Origin: Dissulfuribacter thermophilus
Lineage (GTDB): Bacteria > Desulfobacterota > Dissulfuribacteria > Dissulfuribacterales > Dissulfuribacteraceae
Reading direction: 5' to 3'
Length of the DNA stretch: 64,000 nucleotides
NCBI RefSeq assembly: GCF_001687335.1
Contig: NZ_MAGO01000001.1
Coordinates: 62,001-126,000 of the forward strand
Positions 25,995 to 36,041 of the stretch are shown in pieces. The position numbers and the translations under genes are program-made. Numbering within the stretch: the stretch's first letter is position 1; the number at the start of each line of letters is the position of its first letter. The notes beneath the pieces are model-generated. The model was not told where the DNA came from. It worked only from the letters and a program-made list of their open reading frames with translations, and did not search any database.

Positions 25995-28900
25995 CTATGA
26001 GCCAGAAACATAGGTATCGAGGATCAAAATTGCATCGTTCGGGGTCACCATTCCATCATTGTCCACATCTGCCACTTTGGCCTCGTCATCCCTGAGATCA
26101 GTAAGCCCCAAGTAGTACAAAAATGCACTGAGGGCATCTTGAGGGCTAAGTGAACAACTACCGTCAAGATCCCCTGGAACCACTATGTTTACAGTCCCTG
26201 GAGTTAAGTTAACCCCTGCAATGTCATCCACTCCATTACTCAGAGATATTGTCACTGAAGTACACGTTGAGGCAATTGGAGAGGCCGTAAAAATGAGATA
26301 GGCAAGGTCTGCAGATGCCCCGCTCGATATTGCCGAATTTCCATTTGCCTGGCCACCAATCTTCAGGGTCCCTGCCGGATTCTCATTTACTGAAAAGGTC
26401 CATCCTGCTGTATCTGATGTCCCTTCAATGCCATAATATGAGAAATTGGTGGTGTCATAAGTGGCGACAATACCAAAGGCATCTATGTCTGCTGCAACTC
26501 CAGTGACGTGTATTGGGACCCTTACAAACCCTCCAGGTTTTACTATTCGGTCGCTTATGGAGAGCCCAAGGGGCTGAACCTGAATGGTTGCAGTACCAAT
26601 ACCTGTATTCCCATCTCTGTCAGTAACCCTTACAGAGACATTGTATATTCCAGCCACATCAGGGGCTGTCCATGTAGGTGAAGCGCTTGTTGCATTATCA
26701 ATAGAACCAGCGGTACTTCCAGATTTGTCAGTCACGCTCCATTGATAAAAGTACGGCTGACTTCCCCCTCCTGGAGTCGCAGTAAGCAAACTTGTCCCCT
26801 GGGGCTCAACAGTACGAGGTGAAGCACTGACATTTACAGTGATGTTCGACGCCTGGGAGATCTGAACTAGCATCCTCCCCAAAAGCCCCCTATAGCCCGT
26901 ATCTGACAGTTGCCCACCAAGTTCTCCTACGATTATAATATTATCAGTCCCGGATTCAGTAACGGCTACAGACCTAGCTTCATACGTTACAGCAAGTGCG
27001 TTGCTATAGAGCATCTCAGAGGGATTGGTAATATTAATGGTAAACACCTGGGAGGCACCTACTGAGCCTGTCTTCTTTTCCGTGCTCGCTACCACTAAAT
27101 AATAGCGATTGTTTCCAGATATAGCTGTAAAATCCACAATCCCTGCTGGACTTGGATTAAGGGAATTGTTCCCAGGATAAGAGACAGAGTTCGTGCCATC
27201 GGTTACAACTGCTGCTGCAGAGGGATTTGTTATATCTACAGGTACTATCTTTCTAACAGACGGGTCATTCGGATCAAAGACAAGGCAGTAGGCCATGTAT
27301 TTAGTTGATCCATTTATAGTCTGCTGAACCACCTCGACCTTTGATACGCTCCCCCCAAGGTCAACTGTTGTAACAAGCTCAGGATTTGAAAGATAATCGG
27401 CATTATTGCCAGAATCACTGGTAATCTTCAGGATCACAAGTCCGGCTGTACCATATGCAACTACTGCATAAGAATCTGAACCAATATTCTGTAAAAGGTA
27501 AATGTCCTGGGCCGTACCATTTATGTGAACTTTACTCTTTTTAGCAAATTCATTTTTACTAGAATCATAGGTGAGAAACATGACCCCTGCGTCACCATCA
27601 GCCACCCCCAGGACAAACCCGGATGTGGTCTTATATCCGTCGATCCCCAGGGCTTCTCCGTCTGTTTTAAAGGCAGTTCCGTTAACTGGGTAATCGATAG
27701 TGGCACTTGTGGCATTCACGCTACCTAATTTGAGATATTTTATCCCTCCACTACCTGCGGCAACGAATACGTTGGCATCTGTCTCGTTTCCATCTACGTA
27801 TAATGCCCTTGGTTCACCGGCAAGATTGGATCCTGTCCCAAACTTAGTTCTTCTGCTAGTCCAACCAAGATCAATTCCCAGCATGCCCCCGTCACTCTTC
27901 TTTTCCACCATAGGAACTGGGGCATTGTTAGAATCTCCTATTGTGTATGCGGAGATGCCGCCTGACTGATCAAGTACCACCACGTAGTCTTTGACAGCTT
28001 TTACATCTATAGGGGCAACAGATTCATCCCACTGGTAAATGAGATCAAGACTTCGACTGGTGTCGTCATTAAGATTGGAACCTTTTAGTACCTTTATCCC
28101 CCCACCGCCATCGGCAACAAAAATTTTGGGAATATCAGTTGAATTAGCCCCCTTAACCCCCATGATTTCATAGGCCTCACCTGAAGTATCCAGGTTTGCA
28201 ATGTATTGTAAGGCCAGTGTGTCAGTCTTTAAGGTAGCATTTCCCGATGTCTTGAATATGTATATCCCCTTTTCGCCACAGGCTGCCAAAAGCCAATCAT
28301 CTCGAAAATCTGCTGTCACATTTGCAGCATAAATACCCTTTACGTTCAATGTACCTATGTCAGAGGAAATATTCCCAAATTCCCTTAAATCAAGAGTACT
28401 GTTGTCTTCACTATCGAGCTCAAAGGCATATATTCCTGAGTCTGTCCCAACAAAAATGAGGGTCTCATTGGCGTCAGGATTTGGATAGTCATGGATAGCT
28501 GAGTTGGTATAGGTAGAGATACTTTGTCCTGTTGCGCTAAAGCTTTTCCCCAATGAATAGGATATGGCATCTTGACTGTCGTCACCACCAATATTCGAAG
28601 GGGCTAAGGTAAAAACATCTAGTATATTCGGACCAGTAACTGCCAGGTAATCTGTCTGAGATGAACCCTTTATTTTTGCACTAAAGTGCTCTATGGAATA
28701 TGCAGGATAGGCCAACTGGAACACGTCAAAGTCTGGTTCTCCTCCGTAACGTGCCCATTGGCCTGAGGATTCATCAAATTTTATGGCAAAAAGGATTCCC
28801 CCTGTACCTGAAAGTTGTCGTGCTCCAATTATGACGTAATCGTCAGAACCGGACGAAAAGGCCTCTATAGACTGGCCTTCGTAGGTAACGGACTGGTTAT

Positions 28901-29423
28901 TTGGGTCTTTCAACACCACCCTGTCTTTGAAGGTTATGGCACCAGTTGTCCCATCTACGGAAAAGGCTAGGCAGTATGGGCCACTTATTGCAAATAGATA
29001 CTCAAGATGCCCATCGCCATCTTGATCCACTCCACTTACCCCAACCGGACTTATTGGGATCTCCTCGCCAATCCACTCTATGGAAATGGTTCTATCTGCC
29101 CATCCATATGGTTTAGACGTAGAATTTGTATCATAGTTCAATACCGCAACTCCACCATCTCCAAGGGCAACATATACCTGATCCCCTGAAAGCCCTGAAG
29201 GATCATTTAAAATTCCTCCAAATACAAACGACTGATTCTTGTAGGAAGGTGCTGTGGGATCCGAAGTCCTATCCTTTGGAGATTCCAAGAGATTAGAAAT
29301 ATTTGCAGCAGAATAAACTTGCTTGGGATTAAAGACTAAGGCCCATAAGATTGTTAGAATCGCAAATACTTTTAATAGTCTTACCTTTTTATAGATAGAT
29401 TTCATCTTTTCTTTTTGCATCAT
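25995..29423 (-). CDS. secreted beta-propeller protein with cohesin and C-terminal dockerin (paralogue)
   Basis: This 1142-residue protein has the same module order as the gene at 22635. A signal peptide (about 1-38, ending VYSA) is followed by LVIVD-type propeller repeats (about 50-850; for example VALGDGGVAVL and VAAGSGGIKYL). An Ig/PKD-like domain (about 855-955) precedes a cohesin domain (about 957-1080, VHVTGVAADIDAFGIVATYD). A dockerin (about 1083-1142) has the calcium loops DLDGSCSLSPQDA and DVDNDGMVTPNDA. A good AGGAGG Shine-Dalgarno precedes the ATG. The gap to the next gene in the direction of transcription is 12 bp. There is no catalytic domain, so this is not a classical cellulosome enzyme. 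A surface scaffold or adhesin is the likely role, inferred from the modules only. Confidence 0.86.
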   Translation of the reverse strand: MMQKEKMKSIYKKVRLLKVFAILTILWALVFNPKQVYSAANISNLLESPKDRTSDPTAPSYKNQSFVFGGILNDPSGLSGDQVYVALGDGGVAVLNYDTNSTSKPYGWADRTISIEWIGEEIPISPVGVSGVDQDGDGHLEYLFAISGPYCLAFSVDGTTGAITFKDRVVLKDPNNQSVTYEGQSIEAFSSGSDDYVIIGARQLSGTGGILFAIKFDESSGQWARYGGEPDFDVFQLAYPAYSIEHFSAKIKGSSQTDYLAVTGPNILDVFTLAPSNIGGDDSQDAISYSLGKSFSATGQSISTYTNSAIHDYPNPDANETLIFVGTDSGIYAFELDSEDNSTLDLREFGNISSDIGTLNVKGIYAANVTADFRDDWLLAACGEKGIYIFKTSGNATLKTDTLALQYIANLDTSGEAYEIMGVKGANSTDIPKIFVADGGGGIKVLKGSNLNDDTSRSLDLIYQWDESVAPIDVKAVKDYVVVLDQSGGISAYTIGDSNNAPVPMVEKKSDGGMLGIDLGWTSRRTKFGTGSNLAGEPRALYVDGNETDANVFVAAGSGGIKYLKLGSVNATSATIDYPVNGTAFKTDGEALGIDGYKTTSGFVLGVADGDAGVMFLTYDSSKNEFAKKSKVHINGTAQDIYLLQNIGSDSYAVVAYGTAGLVILKITSDSGNNADYLSNPELVTTVDLGGSVSKVEVVQQTINGSTKYMAYCLVFDPNDPSVRKIVPVDITNPSAAAVVTDGTNSVSYPGNNSLNPSPAGIVDFTAISGNNRYYLVVASTEKKTGSVGASQVFTINITNPSEMLYSNALAVTYEARSVAVTESGTDNIIIVGELGGQLSDTGYRGLLGRMLVQISQASNITVNVSASPRTVEPQGTSLLTATPGGGSQPYFYQWSVTDKSGSTAGSIDNATSASPTWTAPDVAGIYNVSVRVTDRDGNTGIGTATIQVQPLGLSISDRIVKPGGFVRVPIHVTGVAADIDAFGIVATYDTTNFSYYGIEGTSDTAGWTFSVNENPAGTLKIGGQANGNSAISSGASADLAYLIFTASPIASTCTSVTISLSNGVDDIAGVNLTPGTVNIVVPGDLDGSCSLSPQDALSAFLYYLGLTDLRDDEAKVADVDNDGMVTPNDAILILDTYVSGS

Positions 29424-29446
29424 GACAGTATCCTCCTATGCTGGGC

Positions 29447-30202
29447 CTACAGTTTTTTACTGACCTGTACAACTACGGCCTGTTTCATCTGACCTTGCCC
29501 ATAATCCCATTTGGCCTCAATTGGATATTGTCCACTAGGAAGGTCTATGCCAGGGAGAATAAAAAAGAGCATATCCTTTAATGGATCGTAAAAATACGAG
29601 CCAGCTCCAACCAGAGCACCTGTTATGTCGATTCCTTCATATAAAATTGAAGCTGTTTTGAGCTTGGAGACTTTGGGGACGACCATAAATAGGTTTGCAA
29701 CATCTGCTGGCATACTCCATAAGCTCACATCATCTGGCATGTCAGGACAAAATCCCCTAACTGGAGAAACAATTGCCCCTCGTATATCTCCTTCGAGAGA
29801 ATCCTCTTTTATGGTAATAGGAATACATCTTTGACCTTGATGGGCCTCTATTATAAATCGAGGTGATAGCTCTACTCTCTCTATTCCTTTTGCATTGACA
29901 TACCCAATTCTTAAGATACACCCGTTGACACTGGCATTAACGATATCCCCTTCCAGTCTATCAACCCCAAGAAATCTAAGTTTATCAGGAGGATATACCA
30001 ATTCTAACCCCACAGACTGAATCTTTTTACCCGGATCAGCTACAAGAACGATCTTTGAAACCAGTTGCCCCTTCTCTTCTTTTAGCTCTAGACCCACTGT
30101 TGGGGCACATAAAGCCTCTTTGTTCAAGATCAGAAATGCTATTAACGCAGACAAAACTGCCAATGTATTCTTCCATTTTGGGTAAAAACTCTTTTCATTC
30201 AT
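29447..30202 (-). CDS. secreted cohesin-domain protein
   Basis: This 251-residue protein has a signal peptide (about 1-32, ending ALCA). A single cohesin-like beta-sandwich follows (about 34-145), with the strands KIVLVADPGKKIQSVGLELVY and LRFLGVDRLEGDIVNASV. A C-terminal beta-rich domain (about 165-251) ends in a region with FILPGIDLPSGQYPIEAKW. It has no dockerin, so it could be the receptor for the dockerins encoded by the two genes that follow it. A very strong Shine-Dalgarno (GGGAGGAG) precedes the ATG. It is spaced 43 bp from the upstream gene and 23 bp from the downstream one. The cohesin call is weaker than for the two long proteins. Confidence 0.7.
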   Translation of the reverse strand: MNEKSFYPKWKNTLAVLSALIAFLILNKEALCAPTVGLELKEEKGQLVSKIVLVADPGKKIQSVGLELVYPPDKLRFLGVDRLEGDIVNASVNGCILRIGYVNAKGIERVELSPRFIIEAHQGQRCIPITIKEDSLEGDIRGAIVSPVRGFCPDMPDDVSLWSMPADVANLFMVVPKVSKLKTASILYEGIDITGALVGAGSYFYDPLKDMLFFILPGIDLPSGQYPIEAKWDYGQGQMKQAVVVQVSKKL

Positions 30203-30245
30203 GGCACTCTCCTCCCATGGTCCCTACACTGCCAATTATTTAGAT

Positions 30246-33200
30246 TTAATTTATCCTAAAATCTAAGATATCCTCTCCAATAACCGCCTCTGGCGTTTTC
30301 TCGGGATCGGCTCCAGGCCTCGTCAACAAAAATTTCAGTTTGCCCGAAAGGGCAGAAACATCTTCAGGTATATGTGAAAGAAATGTTTGAGCAGTGACGT
30401 TTCTGTCAAAAAATATGCTTCTTATTACTGGCTCTGGAGACGATGGAAAAGGACCATCACCGTAGGGCTTTGCTTCAAGAGATCCATCTTTTCCCACTAT
30501 CCAGTAATACGTTGATGTTGAATCCCCTGCAGTGATTTCAGTAAGTAGGTACAAGTCCACCAACTTTGGTTCACTTGGCCGAATTGTTATCAGTATCCCC
30601 ATGTCATCGCCTGGATGAAAGACCCTCTGGATGGCTCCAGGATAAAGGGTAGTCTCAATATCCACAGGAATTAAACTTGAAAAATCAACAGATTGGGCTC
30701 CAAATGAGCTAATCCCCGTCCTCGCCTTGGCACGACCATCAGAGTCGACAAAATAGACGTCATAGGAACCGGGATCTGGAGAAAAAGATAATGAAGTGGC
30801 ATTGTATGTGGCACCAAGCTTCAACAGATATCCCTTATTCGTAAAGACGAAGGAATTCCCTAGGCTAGAATTATCTATGCCATGGATGTCCAAACGGCTC
30901 TCTGTACCTAGATAGGTGGGGACAGGAATTGCCCCAATACCTTCAGGAGACAGGTAATAGACCGCACCCTCATATCGGTCTTGACCAATTGAGTAATGAA
31001 CCCATAACTTTCCTGTAAAAATGTCCTTTGCTCCGGTGACCGGATACCTTCTTAGGAGCCAGGGATTGAGATCTGTCAATTCAAGGATATCAATCCATGA
31101 ATCCTCTATCAGCACAGCAAATGCCATGTGTTTTCCTTTATAATTGGCCAATGGATGATCTATGGTAAAGACCAGGGCCTTTTTAAAGCGGTTAAAGTCG
31201 TAGGCCCTTCCATTTAAAAAGAGCCCCCTTTGTACCCCCTCTTTTATTGGAAGTATTTTCCCTGATGCATCACAGAATATTCCGAAGCCTCCACTGAGGG
31301 CCCCATGAATAGGTCTTATTTCGAGACTCCATGAATCCCTCAAAACTGGTACATATGGATTAATTGTCTCCACAAAAGTGCATTTGCCCGATTGATCCAC
31401 AGAGACAATCCCATTGTCATGGGAAAAAAGGAGCTTTGGCCTTATTGTCGAAATATTCCATATAAGCGGAAGAGAAGTACTTTGGCCTTGACCATCAAAG
31501 GCCTCGAGACTCAAAATTCCTCTTTCAGTTCCAATGAAAAGATTTGGATATCTAAAAACCGAATCAGTAGGATGAAAAGGAAGATATATTTTGTCTGAGG
31601 CCAGGGAAATACCTTCAAAACCGCGATCAAGCCTAAAGACCTCGAGAGTATTATTTGAAAATGCAAGGAGTTCATATTGGCCATTTCCCTTATTTCCTGG
31701 ACCAAAGATGAAATCAGTCTCGTCCACCTTCTTTGACAAGCCAAAGGATCCTATGTGGCGTAGAGACTGCGAAACAGGATCAAGCGAAACGACATCTAGG
31801 TAATATCCACCATTTAAAACCAGTTTTTCTTCTTCTGGGAAATAAAGCGCTGAATCTGCCCCAGATTCTACACCAGATGTCTTAAACTTTTTGATTAGGC
31901 CCTGTGGCACTAGGAAAATAGGATGGAAAATAGGCTTGGTACCGATTAGTTGAAAAGGACCAAGGACTTGGGACTCAAAACCTGATGCCGACACCTCTAA
32001 CCAAAATAATGCATCATTGTCTATTCCATCTACCTCAAAGTTACCAGCTCCGTCAGTAGATATATCAAAGAGTACTGAACCGTCCTTTGTGTTCAGTCCC
32101 CTGACCTTTGCCCCCTGTATTGGATGAGGGCTAAAATCTATAATGGATGACAAAACCGTCCCAAAAAATGTTGGATTTGGTTCTGATTCAGTAACCTCAG
32201 ATAGTTTTCCAGTGGTTTGAGGAAAAAGTTTTAAAGCCCCAGTGTACTCAGTCCCTGGTGGGACATACAACTCCTCTAAAACCTCCTGATATCCATTTGC
32301 TTTTAGTTCGAGTATGTACGTACCTGGGGTTATGTCACGCTTTTCAAAACGACCTGAGGCATCGGTCCGCGCTGTGAACACCTCGGTTCCATCTTTTAGG
32401 GTAAAAATGAGCTGGGCATTCCATATTGGGGAAAGATCAGTTTTTGCCAGAACAATCCCGGAAATACTACTTTTACCTATAGCTTCTATGTTATCTACTG
32501 TTGTTATGGGCTGTTGGTCTTTAAACATATGAACCACTATTCCACTTTTTTGTTCTGACGATACTTGAATTCTGTATCCCTCAAGAGGTTGGTATCCTGG
32601 AGGATTAACCCAAAGGGTATAGTTTCCACTTAGAAGCTCTGATGTCTCATAGTGGTCCTTCACAAAATAGAAATTCAATTTTTTATTATTAAAATCAATT
32701 AGATATAGAGTTTGAGTTGAAAGGCTAATAGGAGTGAAGCTGGTCCCGTCAACTACCTGTAATAGGATCTTTCCGCCATTCAGGCTAGAGGCACTCAGTT
32801 TTCCCGGGTCAAACTTATGAAGGTACAGATTATAAACATTGCTACCCTTTTCAACAGAAACTGTCTGTTTTACTAAATGGGTCTTTCCCGAATCGGTTAA
32901 TGTCGCACTTAACACATAGGAATTACCTGGTTCCAGGCCGTGGAAAGTCACGACACCAGTTGTGGTTGTTGGTCCCTCAACCTTTATGGTCCTACCTATC
33001 CGATCGTCATAAAGGCTGACCTGGACGCCTTTAACCCCAACTAGTGAAATCGGATCTATGACCCTTACTTCTAAAGTTGTTTTGAGGGCTTTTTTAACAA
33101 AGAGATTTATTGGATCTGTTTCAGAGATGGACTGAGGACTTGTGACCAGAGAATATGCCCCCTCTCCCTCTGCGAGCCACATATATTTGAAGTCGTCACC

Positions 33201-34520
33201 CTTTCTAAGCCAGTCTATCTCACAACAGCCATCTTCTCTTGTAATGCAAGAATATAGGCCAGTTACATCCCTTATCCTCAATCCCTGGGCTGGAATCCGT
33301 GAATCTTCAAAAAAAGCGCAGAACTTACCATTGATGTAGGAATAAACATCACCTGTAGGCCGCCCCAGGGGCAGAAGTTCAATGATTACGTTTTTTATAG
33401 TAGAATTGTCATCTTTGAGAGTAACAGTAACTGAGCCCTCCTGATATCCCTCCCTATGGACAAGGAGAGTGTAAGTTCCAGCCCCAATACCATCTATCAG
33501 AAATTCGCCACCGCCTCCTGTAACCACAGAGACTAGACGACGCAAATCACTGCCTTCTCCTTCATAGGCAACAACTTCAGCAGCAGCAATTGGGTCCAAC
33601 GTGGTTGAGCTTCTGACAATTCCCTCTATTGAACCGAAAAATTCTACAACTACGTCTTCACCAATTCCAAACACTGTAAAGGCAGACGCCCCGTTAAATC
33701 TGTCATCCATGCCCACAAGATAAAGGGCCTGCAATCCTGGTGAAGAACTGGTGAAATCAATTTTAACATTACTGCCTGTCTTGATAATAAAATCACTACC
33801 TAATGGATAATGAATCTTAAAGGGATCTACCCAGTAATAAATTGATAAAGGATTCCCGTACTCATCAGTTCCACTTCCTGATGCTGTTATGTTGGCATCC
33901 TCGTATCTTGCCTCAAAGGCTGGTTCAGAGATTGAGACCTTCGGCTCCTTTTCACCGACTGCCTTGAACAGAAGTAGCCCTCCACCCTGCCTATAGGTCT
34001 TAAAATCGTTTACTGTGCCACTTGGAACAATGGGGATTGTCAGGTATTTTTCTGGCGGTATTTGAAAATCATCAACTAGTTTTAGTTTGAATGTCGCCAA
34101 AGCCATTATCCCATGCTTCACCTGACCGTCGTTCCAGGTAGACGAAACAGGGTTAAGGGCTGAACCACCAATTATAAGCTCCTTTAAATATGGCCTATTT
34201 TCATCAAAGACCTGGTTTTCGACGAGATTTGCACCTAGAAAATCAAAATTTTCCGTCAGTCCGGTCCTAGACAGACTATTCGGCACATAAGTGACATATC
34301 TTGTGTCCAACAACACTGAAAAACCAAAGGCCCTCAATTTTTCTGCCTTGACATAAACAGTGAATGTGACCTCAGCTCCCGGCACTGCTTCTACGGTTTG
34401 AGGGCCGATAAAAAACAGGTTTGTCCTGGCCTGGCCATTTCCAGCAAGTATTAACAGAAGCCAGAAAAAGGCCAGGCAAACCACTTTGATTCTTTCATTC
34501 AAACCAATGGACCACTTCAA
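30246..34520 (-). CDS. large secreted multidomain protein: cohesin-like, carboxypeptidase-regulatory repeats, propeller
   Basis: At 1424 residues this is the largest protein here. After a signal peptide (about 1-31) comes a cohesin-like domain (about 36-180, TVYVKAEKLRAFGFSVLLD). An Ig-like region (about 195-295) leads into several carboxypeptidase-regulatory-like beta-sandwich repeats between about 298 and 870. These carry the pattern D-x-x-G-x-F-x-x-x-x-I-x-x-G-x-Y-x-L. A beta-propeller-like region (about 880-1250) and a C-terminal beta domain follow. No catalytic motif is seen. It starts 19 bp after flgE with no terminator between them. The start codon is TTG at 34520, 9 bases after AGGGG. 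The module calls are by pattern; the function is inferred to be extracellular and structural. Confidence 0.8.
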   Translation of the reverse strand: MKWSIGLNERIKVVCLAFFWLLLILAGNGQARTNLFFIGPQTVEAVPGAEVTFTVYVKAEKLRAFGFSVLLDTRYVTYVPNSLSRTGLTENFDFLGANLVENQVFDENRPYLKELIIGGSALNPVSSTWNDGQVKHGIMALATFKLKLVDDFQIPPEKYLTIPIVPSGTVNDFKTYRQGGGLLLFKAVGEKEPKVSISEPAFEARYEDANITASGSGTDEYGNPLSIYYWVDPFKIHYPLGSDFIIKTGSNVKIDFTSSSPGLQALYLVGMDDRFNGASAFTVFGIGEDVVVEFFGSIEGIVRSSTTLDPIAAAEVVAYEGEGSDLRRLVSVVTGGGGEFLIDGIGAGTYTLLVHREGYQEGSVTVTLKDDNSTIKNVIIELLPLGRPTGDVYSYINGKFCAFFEDSRIPAQGLRIRDVTGLYSCITREDGCCEIDWLRKGDDFKYMWLAEGEGAYSLVTSPQSISETDPINLFVKKALKTTLEVRVIDPISLVGVKGVQVSLYDDRIGRTIKVEGPTTTTGVVTFHGLEPGNSYVLSATLTDSGKTHLVKQTVSVEKGSNVYNLYLHKFDPGKLSASSLNGGKILLQVVDGTSFTPISLSTQTLYLIDFNNKKLNFYFVKDHYETSELLSGNYTLWVNPPGYQPLEGYRIQVSSEQKSGIVVHMFKDQQPITTVDNIEAIGKSSISGIVLAKTDLSPIWNAQLIFTLKDGTEVFTARTDASGRFEKRDITPGTYILELKANGYQEVLEELYVPPGTEYTGALKLFPQTTGKLSEVTESEPNPTFFGTVLSSIIDFSPHPIQGAKVRGLNTKDGSVLFDISTDGAGNFEVDGIDNDALFWLEVSASGFESQVLGPFQLIGTKPIFHPIFLVPQGLIKKFKTSGVESGADSALYFPEEEKLVLNGGYYLDVVSLDPVSQSLRHIGSFGLSKKVDETDFIFGPGNKGNGQYELLAFSNNTLEVFRLDRGFEGISLASDKIYLPFHPTDSVFRYPNLFIGTERGILSLEAFDGQGQSTSLPLIWNISTIRPKLLFSHDNGIVSVDQSGKCTFVETINPYVPVLRDSWSLEIRPIHGALSGGFGIFCDASGKILPIKEGVQRGLFLNGRAYDFNRFKKALVFTIDHPLANYKGKHMAFAVLIEDSWIDILELTDLNPWLLRRYPVTGAKDIFTGKLWVHYSIGQDRYEGAVYYLSPEGIGAIPVPTYLGTESRLDIHGIDNSSLGNSFVFTNKGYLLKLGATYNATSLSFSPDPGSYDVYFVDSDGRAKARTGISSFGAQSVDFSSLIPVDIETTLYPGAIQRVFHPGDDMGILITIRPSEPKLVDLYLLTEITAGDSTSTYYWIVGKDGSLEAKPYGDGPFPSSPEPVIRSIFFDRNVTAQTFLSHIPEDVSALSGKLKFLLTRPGADPEKTPEAVIGEDILDFRIN

Positions 34521-34539
34521 TTGGTTTAGCCCCTATTTT

Positions 34540-36039
34540 TTACCTCTTCATATTGAGGAGCTCGCTCATCATGTCGTCTGTAGTAGTTATAAGCCTAGAG
34601 TTCGCCTGAAAGGCCCTTTGGGTAGTTATCAACTTTACGAATTCAGTTCCAAGATCCACTGTAGACTGCTCTAGGGCATTAGATGCTATGGATCCTAATC
34701 CATTAGTCCTGGGTTGACCTGTAATTGCCGGCCCTGAGGCAGTAGTTTGACGAAAGAGATTACCGCCTTCTTTGCCAAGGGCCTGAGGTGCGTTAAAACG
34801 TGCCAACGCCACCTGTGCTAGTGCTACAATCCGACCGTTTGAATAATGGCCAGATATAACCCCCTCTGAATCTACGTTAATGCTTTCGAGAAAACCTGGC
34901 CCAAATCCATCCTGGTCATAGAAGATAGTACTTGAACGATTGGCATACTGGGTTGAACTGATGGCATCTGTATTCCACTTTAAAACCGTAGGTGGAGATG
35001 TGGTACGATCTAGAGTTGCCTGTGCGCCAAAATTGAATTCTATAATCTGTGCAGACTGATCCTGACCCGTTGATGGATTTACAGTTCCTGTTGGCGGTAT
35101 AAAAAATGCCACTAGTTGCGGATAATTATGATCTCCATAGGTTACTGGCTCCCAGGTACCACCATTAAAACGTTCAATGGGACTGGTTGGATCTCCGGCC
35201 TGTCCGTAGATCGCCTCAATTTGTCCCTGAGGAGTGAATTTGATGTGTCCCCTCATTAACATCCCAGCCTGTGGTGTACCAGCAGCAGCGCTCTTATCCT
35301 CATTGGGATTCATAGTCACTAAAAACTCCCACTCCCTCTCATTTGCAGTCCTGTCGAAATAGATCGTAAGGTCATGGGTATTTCCAAGGCTATCATATAT
35401 ATTTAGGGAGGTCCTATATTCATAATGAACATTTGCAGTAAGGGTCCCTGCATCTTTACCATCTGTGGAAACCCAGTCATCCCAAAGAGTAGCTGGGCTC
35501 ACAGGTCCAGGAGTCCTGCTGTCCAGATTGACAGTTAATGTTGTTTGAGTTGTTGCTACTGGTGGTGAAGAATTTGATATTTGAATGCTCTGTATCCCAC
35601 CAATTATTTCAGCGGAACCATCTGGTTGAGTCTCCATCTTCCAACCCTGCACCCTTAACCCGGCAGGATTCACCAAGTATCCAAATTGATCCAAGTGGAA
35701 TTGACCATCACGGGTGTAATACAAGCTGTTTTCCACCTTTGGATCAGTGACGATAAAAAATCCATTTCCCGCAATGGCAAGGTCTGTAGGAGATGATGTG
35801 CTCTCAAAAGATCCTTGAATAAATAATGGAGAAACGTCTGCCATAGATGAACCGCGTCCTATCTGAGATGTGCCACTGGCGGTGTTAATGTTTAGGGCCA
35901 TAATATCTTGGAATGTAGCCCTTGCCCCTTTAAAGGCTGTAGTATTGATATTTGAAATATTGTCGCCGATGACCTGCATGGCCGTCCCCATGTTTGAGAG
36001 CCCACTAACTCCTGAGTAAAGCGAACTTGTTAGACCCAT
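34540..36039 (-). CDS. flgE: flagellar hook protein FlgE
   Basis: FlgE polymerises into the hook, the flexible joint between the flagellar rod and filament. The 499-residue product has the conserved N-terminal D0 segment (SLYSGVSGLSNMGTAMQVIG, with NISNINTTAFKG) and the conserved C-terminal helix (STVDLGTEFVKLITTQRAFQ). Both helices form the inner core of the hook. The middle domains are of moderate size. It lies 2 bp after flgD and belongs to the fliK-flgD-flgE cluster. The next gene downstream starts only 19 bp beyond its stop. Confidence 0.96.
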   Translation of the reverse strand: MGLTSSLYSGVSGLSNMGTAMQVIGDNISNINTTAFKGARATFQDIMALNINTASGTSQIGRGSSMADVSPLFIQGSFESTSSPTDLAIAGNGFFIVTDPKVENSLYYTRDGQFHLDQFGYLVNPAGLRVQGWKMETQPDGSAEIIGGIQSIQISNSSPPVATTQTTLTVNLDSRTPGPVSPATLWDDWVSTDGKDAGTLTANVHYEYRTSLNIYDSLGNTHDLTIYFDRTANEREWEFLVTMNPNEDKSAAAGTPQAGMLMRGHIKFTPQGQIEAIYGQAGDPTSPIERFNGGTWEPVTYGDHNYPQLVAFFIPPTGTVNPSTGQDQSAQIIEFNFGAQATLDRTTSPPTVLKWNTDAISSTQYANRSSTIFYDQDGFGPGFLESINVDSEGVISGHYSNGRIVALAQVALARFNAPQALGKEGGNLFRQTTASGPAITGQPRTNGLGSIASNALEQSTVDLGTEFVKLITTQRAFQANSRLITTTDDMMSELLNMKR

Positions 36040-36041
36040 AT

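Noticed and set aside
22635-34520. Interpretation as a cellulosome
   Set aside because: Cohesins and dockerins are present, but there is no glycoside hydrolase, carbohydrate-binding module or large scaffoldin in the cluster. The GH57 gene at 41517 has no signal peptide and no dockerin.
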